Shown here piece by piece: positions 60,327 through 64,000 of a stretch of DNA of 64,000 nucleotides. Both the position numbers and the translations under genes were made by a program. This stretch comes from Kalmanozyma brasiliensis GHG001 (Eukaryota; Basidiomycota; Ustilaginomycetes; Ustilaginales). Where the stretch lies: assembly GCF_000497045.1 (NCBI RefSeq), contig NW_015961962.1, forward strand, positions 124,001 through 188,000, given 5' to 3'. How positions within the stretch are numbered: the first letter of the stretch is position 1; each line of letters opens with the position of its first letter. The notes under the pieces are model-generated. The model was not told the DNA's origin. It saw only the letters and a program-made list of their open reading frames with translations, and made no database searches.

Positions 60327-61262
60327 TTACAATTTCGCCTTGAACACAGGTACCTTGTCGCCCTTGCCTTCGTTCCTAACCCCATTGATCAGACTACCCA
60401 GCCCGCCGCTGCCCCACAGCTGCACCGTATCACCGTCCTTCAACCAGACCTTGGGGTTTCTCTTGAACCCTTCGCCGGGGGGCGTGCCCATGCTGACCAA
60501 ACTGCCCTGTTCCAACGTCGTACCTTTGCTCAGCTCCGCCAGCGTCTCTGCTGTCTTCCACAGCATCTCGCTGGTGTTGCCATCCTGCATGACTCTGTTG
60601 TTCAGCTTGGTGGTCAGATGGACGCTGTCCGGGTTCTGGATGCCTCTTGCGTTGCTAGCGGAGACGAGGCAGGGTCCAATGGGGAGCCAGCCATCGAACG
60701 ATTTGCCCAGCCCCCATTGGGGTACGGCAAACATCCGGACTCTCGCCGAGACATCGTTCGATAGCGTATACCCAAGGATGGCTTTCATGCACTCCTCAGG
60801 GGTGGCATCCTTGATCGTCTGACCGAGCACAACGACGAGCTCCACCTCGTAGTCCGACTCTCCCTCGGCACATTTCGGGAGCACAATGTCCCTTCCTGGC
60901 CCCGAGAGGGTGGAGAGAGGCTTGTAGAACAGGATGGGGATAGTGGGTCGCTTTTTGATTGCGTCGAAGGCGTTTTGGCCTGGTTGCACAAAGTTGGCGC
61001 CCAGCGCACGGATTGTTGGCACCTCAGAAGGCAGCAATGGTGGGAGGAGGGTGGAGACCGTCTTGATGACGCCGGACAGAGGTGCAGGTCCAGAAAGCGG
61101 GTGGGCGTAGAGGACATTGGCTTTGATGAGGGGCGAGGCGTTGGCATAGGCGACACCGACGTCGAGCGTGTCGTCGAGGGGCTGGCCGAAGTAGGTTTGA
61201 CCGTCTTCGCGCGCGACGAAGCGGATCAGCCTCCACCAGGAGGTTGCGGTTGAGGAGGTCAT
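60327..61262 (-). CDS. Fumarylacetoacetate hydrolase-family enzyme
   Basis: This 311-residue intronless protein starts at an ATG at 61260-61262. The catalytic domain (about 95-305) has the family's metal site: two acidic residues in DYEVELVVVLG (E139, E141) and D170 in YTLSNDVSAR. It also has GKSFDGWLPIGP (186-197) and SMGTPPGEGF (257-266) in the places of the substrate and active-site loops. Members cleave C-C bonds or decarboxylate dicarbonyl substrates (acylpyruvases, oxaloacetate decarboxylase, ring-cleavage product hydrolases); the substrate is not shown here. The length fits the FAHD1/UGL-type branch with a short N-terminal extension. No presequence is obvious, so it may be cytosolic. 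It is divergent from the GST gene. Confidence 0.9.
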   Translation of the reverse strand: MTSSTATSWWRLIRFVAREDGQTYFGQPLDDTLDVGVAYANASPLIKANVLYAHPLSGPAPLSGVIKTVSTLLPPLLPSEVPTIRALGANFVQPGQNAFDAIKKRPTIPILFYKPLSTLSGPGRDIVLPKCAEGESDYEVELVVVLGQTIKDATPEECMKAILGYTLSNDVSARVRMFAVPQWGLGKSFDGWLPIGPCLVSASNARGIQNPDSVHLTTKLNNRVMQDGNTSEMLWKTAETLAELSKGTTLEQGSLVSMGTPPGEGFKRNPKVWLKDGDTVQLWGSGGLGSLINGVRNEGKGDKVPVFKAKL

Positions 61263-61885
61263 GTTGTGTGGTGATGCGTGTGGTACGTTTGTCGCTTCTC
61301 GAGGCTCGAGATGGTAAGTTCAACCATCAATGAAGTACAGCGAGAGGGGAGGTATGAAGAGGATGAGCTCGAGAAGGAGTTTCCCCACAGAGATGAAGGC
61401 CGGAGACGCCGGAGCAAGAGCGCTTGGCTGCAGCCCTGAAAGCCGCTGCTGTTCCTCGCTGTGACAGCTGCGCGTGCAGCTTCGTAATTTCGCCTCCACC
61501 ACGCTTGATTTTTGGCCAGCTTGTTACGTCGTCTGCACAAGGTGTCGTCGCCGCCGGACCATCATCTGGTCCTTACTGTCGGGCGAGTTGTGACCAGTGA
61601 CATATCACCAAGCTCACGGCCATGGTCCAGGCAGCCTCTGCCTTCCTCTGCAGTGTCTCAAGAGTCCTGAGATAGTAAGTCCGCGTTGAACTTGCTTGGC
61701 CGCCCAAGTCCACGGATGACAAACTCGTCAAAAAATGCCTCCACAACGGCAATTATTTGGTCTAAACGCCGTCATACCTCGACACGGACCACCTGTCACA
61801 AAGGCGCTGCTCGGAAGGACTGCGCGAGGCTACAACAGCCCGAACTCTGGTTCCTCTTCCTTCCTGTCCATCAACGCTCTTCCAT
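61263..61885. promoter_or_regulatory. Divergent promoter region, FAH-family gene / GST
   Basis: These 623 bases separate divergent start codons. I see no distinct TATA element. Overlapping short frames on both strands have no domain. Confidence 0.45.
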
Positions 61886-62809
61886 ATGAACACGTTGCTA
61901 ACCCGCCTCGCTCCCACTCTACGAAGCCAAGTCAAAGCCCGAGCTTTCACAACCTCTCGAATTATCGCAAACATGAAGCCCGTCCAACTCTACACCGCTG
62001 GCACGCCCAACGGCCAAAAGGTCTCGATCATGCTCGAAGAAATCAAGGCGGTCAACCCGTCGTTCGAGTACGAGACGCACGCCATCGACATGGGCAAGAA
62101 CCAGCAGAAGGAGGACTGGTTCCTCAAGATGAACCCCAACGGTCGCATCCCTACCATCTTGGATCCCAACAACACCGCGACCCACGCCGAGGGCTTCCCC
62201 GTCATGGAGAGCCTCGCTATCATGCTCTACCTCGAGAAGAAGTACGACGACGAGCACGTGTTTTCGTGGCCCAGCTCGGATCCTAAGGCCGACAACTTCC
62301 GCAACCAGGTTCTGCAGTGGTGCAGGTAAGTGCATTGTTCTCGGTCACACCATCTCGAGCCTCACACTGACAATGATGATCCTCATTTTGCATCGACGGC
62401 GTTTAGTTGGCAAATGGCCGGTCAAGGACCGATGCAGGGTCAGGCCAATCACTTCCGCATGCAAGCCACGGGTGACTCGAAGAACGTCGTCCCCTACGGC
62501 ATCAAGCGCTACCACGACGAGACCGTCCGACTCTACCAGGTCCTCGAAGCGGGTCTCGAAGGACGCGACTACCTCGTCGGCGACGGAAAGGGCAAGTACT
62601 CCCTCGCTGACATGCTCACCTTCCCCTGGGCCCTCTGGTACCGCTTTGCCGGTATCAAGCACGAGGAGGTCGGCCCCAACGTCAAAGCCTGGATCGACAG
62701 GATCAAGGCTCGACCCGCAGTGCAGAAGGGCCTGCGCGTGCCAACCGAGAGCGAACTGCTCAAGAACTTGGACGATCCCAACTGGATGCCCCCCATGCCC
62801 GAGATCTGA
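61886..62809 (+). CDS. Glutathione S-transferase, Ure2-like type, with mitochondrial presequence
   Basis: A two-exon gene: exon 1 is 61886-62325, the intron is 62326-62406 (81 bases, GTAAGT...TTTAG), and exon 2 is 62407-62809. The joined protein is 280 residues. The N-terminal thioredoxin-like domain (about 32-115) has VQLYTAGTPNGQKVSIMLEE, NPNGRIPTIL with the cis-Pro, and ESLAIMLYLEKKY with the Glu-Ser that binds glutathione. The C-terminal helical domain includes WQMAGQGPMQGQANHF across the splice and YSLADMLTFPWALWY. It most resembles the Ure2/GSTA-like fungal transferases. There are two in-frame starts. The first (61886) opens a presequence (MNTLLTRLAPTLRSQVKARAF), and the second (M30, 61973) gives a protein starting at the catalytic domain. 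Its role is probably glutathione conjugation or redox defence. Confidence 0.9.
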
Positions 62810-63163
62810 GCTCGTCGGTTCGAAGAGTGTCGCCATGTACGAACAAGAAATGATATCGTCTGTCAGGTGTAGACCACGCTTGATCCGTTCGGGGTGCGAG
62901 CAATGCATCTGCGAGCCAGTGTATGCCGCCGTCGCTTGTGTGCGAAGTCAAGCTGCTTGCATGAGATCTTTGACCGTAGGATGAATCGAGACATGGAAGG
63001 TCGTTGGTCATCCGCATGATCAAAGGCGAAAAAAGTCACTGCGGAAATTGAGGCTTGAAAATTCGGTCATTTCACACCTCTCACTCGCATCGCTCGTAAC
63101 GACATCGTGACTATCTTCGTTGCAGAACTATCGTTACAGGGCCCCTTTGACGGCCGACATCGT
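62810..63163. other. Tail-to-tail intergenic region
   Basis: These 354 bases lie between the convergent stops of the GST and the right-edge gene. I see presumed 3' UTRs only. Confidence 0.5.
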
Positions 63164-64000
63164 TCACAAATCTTCGTTCGCCCCTGTGCTGCCGGTCCGG
63201 CTTCTCGCCGCCGCCACCTCTCTCCCCGCTGCGCTCTTCCACGAGCTCGGTGGGCCTGTGACACTCCCCCTTGCACTGCTCCCGTTTCGATGCGACGAAG
63301 CCAATCGCGTCGACAGGGGCGTCCTGATTCCCGAGACGTCTCCGTAGTGCGTCATGGAGCTCTGCGTCACTCGTGGTGCTGCGACGGTCGACGGCGTGGT
63401 GGATCTCGGGATCGTCGAACCGGAACGGATCTTGGCGAGCGAGCCATAGGAGGACGAGTGGGTCATGCCTGAGCCTATGCTGGTGCGACGCTTGGCTGCG
63501 CCTGCCGACGGTGTGGAGAGCGCGGCTTGGGCTGCAGCGTATCGTGCTACGTGCGGCAAAGTGCTGGCTGGATCGTGGTCCATGAACTCGTGCGGTGGGA
63601 GCGGAGAGGAGCCGCCTCCGCGACTAGTGACGCGCGCGTGCAGCGTGTTGGGCGTTTGAGATCGTGGCAGGCCGAGACTGGGCATGGGTGGTGTGCCTCG
63701 ATCGTCGAAGCGTGAACTTGGTCTTCGCACGCGTGACGGTACAGGGATGGAGGAGCCAATGGTTCGATTGCCGTCCATACTGGCTCGAGGTGTGCGCGGA
63801 GTCGACGCGGGGATGTGGAACGATTGATGACCGTTGGCGCCAGGTGAGCCGAACGTTGCCATGCGCGAGCTGGGTCGTGGAATGGCGCTCTCGTCGCCTG
63901 GCCCCACGACGCGTGACAGATCCTTGGCCGAGTTGATTCGTGCCTCAAGCGCTTTCATCTTTGCGATCATTTCGGCCATCGTCCGTTTCGATCCAGCAGC
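63164..64000 (-). CDS. C-terminal part of a possible NudE/NDEL1-like protein, truncated by the window edge
   Basis: The frame is open through base 64000 and ends at a TGA at 63164-63166, giving the last 278 residues. The ATG at 63979 is internal, since the frame continues upstream (AAGSKRT before it). The visible start, AGSKRTMAEMIAKMKALEA then RINSAKDLSRV, is a short coiled-coil end. It resembles the place in NudE/NDEL1 where the coiled coil stops (SALNIV..LLRKVGALESKL..CRNL in animals). The rest is Ser/Thr/Arg/Pro-rich and disordered (IPVPSRVRRPSSRF, SRGGGSSPLPPHEF). NudE/NDEL1 bind LIS1 and dynein and act in nuclear migration along microtubules. The assignment is weak because only a fragment of the coiled coil is present; any coiled-coil protein with a basic Ser-rich tail could look like this. 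Confidence 0.6.
   Translation of the reverse strand, partial: AAGSKRTMAEMIAKMKALEARINSAKDLSRVVGPGDESAIPRPSSRMATFGSPGANGHQSFHIPASTPRTPRASMDGNRTIGSSIPVPSRVRRPSSRFDDRGTPPMPSLGLPRSQTPNTLHARVTSRGGGSSPLPPHEFMDHDPASTLPHVARYAAAQAALSTPSAGAAKRRTSIGSGMTHSSSYGSLAKIRSGSTIPRSTTPSTVAAPRVTQSSMTHYGDVSGIRTPLSTRLASSHRNGSSARGSVTGPPSSWKSAAGREVAAARSRTGSTGANEDL

Overview
The window is nuclear DNA of a basidiomycete fungus, most likely a smut (Ustilaginomycotina). The genes are long and mostly intronless. The few introns are GT-AG with TGAC-type branch sites. Coding sequence is GC-rich, proteins carry long Ser/Ala/Gln-rich disordered tails, and several non-coding stretches are large. I see no bacterial, viral or plasmid genes, no convincing tRNA or rRNA gene, no CRISPR array and no intact transposon. 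Species cannot be fixed from the sequence alone.

Layout. 1-3 kb: the 3' end of an unrecognised Gln/Gly-rich protein gene, a PAC4-like proteasome-assembly chaperone (minus) and mitochondrial ribosomal protein uS9m (plus). 3.6-6.7 kb: an RFX-family transcription factor (minus, one intron inside its DNA-binding domain). 6.7-19.5 kb: about 12.8 kb with no supportable gene, between the RFX gene and a divergent gene for a 1109-residue disordered protein. 23.4-26.9 kb: one continuous frame fusing a PPR-like mitochondrial protein to a LipB octanoyltransferase. 27-33 kb: an Mss116-type DEAD-box helicase, a small secreted protein and GWT1 (GPI inositol acyltransferase). 33-38 kb: an inositol-polyphosphate 5-phosphatase, COQ9 and eIF2B delta. 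38.2-41.5 kb: a 3.3 kb gap. 41.5-44.5 kb: a large MHYT-domain membrane protein. 44.8-53.3 kb: MED14 and a SCY1-like pseudokinase, divergent. 53.4-58 kb: a mitochondrial DnaJ protein and eIF3c. 58.9-62.8 kb: the ATP synthase OSCP subunit, a fumarylacetoacetate-hydrolase-family enzyme and a glutathione transferase. Right edge: the C-terminal part of a possible NudE/NDEL1-like protein.

Most genes are ordinary eukaryotic housekeeping genes that do not form a cluster. Mitochondrial functions are frequent: uS9m, PPR-LipB, COQ9, DnaJ and OSCP, plus a GST with a mitochondrial presequence.

The least ordinary items are the PPR-LipB fusion, whose LipB half has its own presequence-like segment; the MHYT protein with a very long cytosolic part; the 12.8 kb gap with paired leader splice-donor sequences; a short motif, GCAAGGT(G/C), recurring in the gaps; and a secreted glycine-zipper protein. 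I did not find a convincing new multi-gene system.
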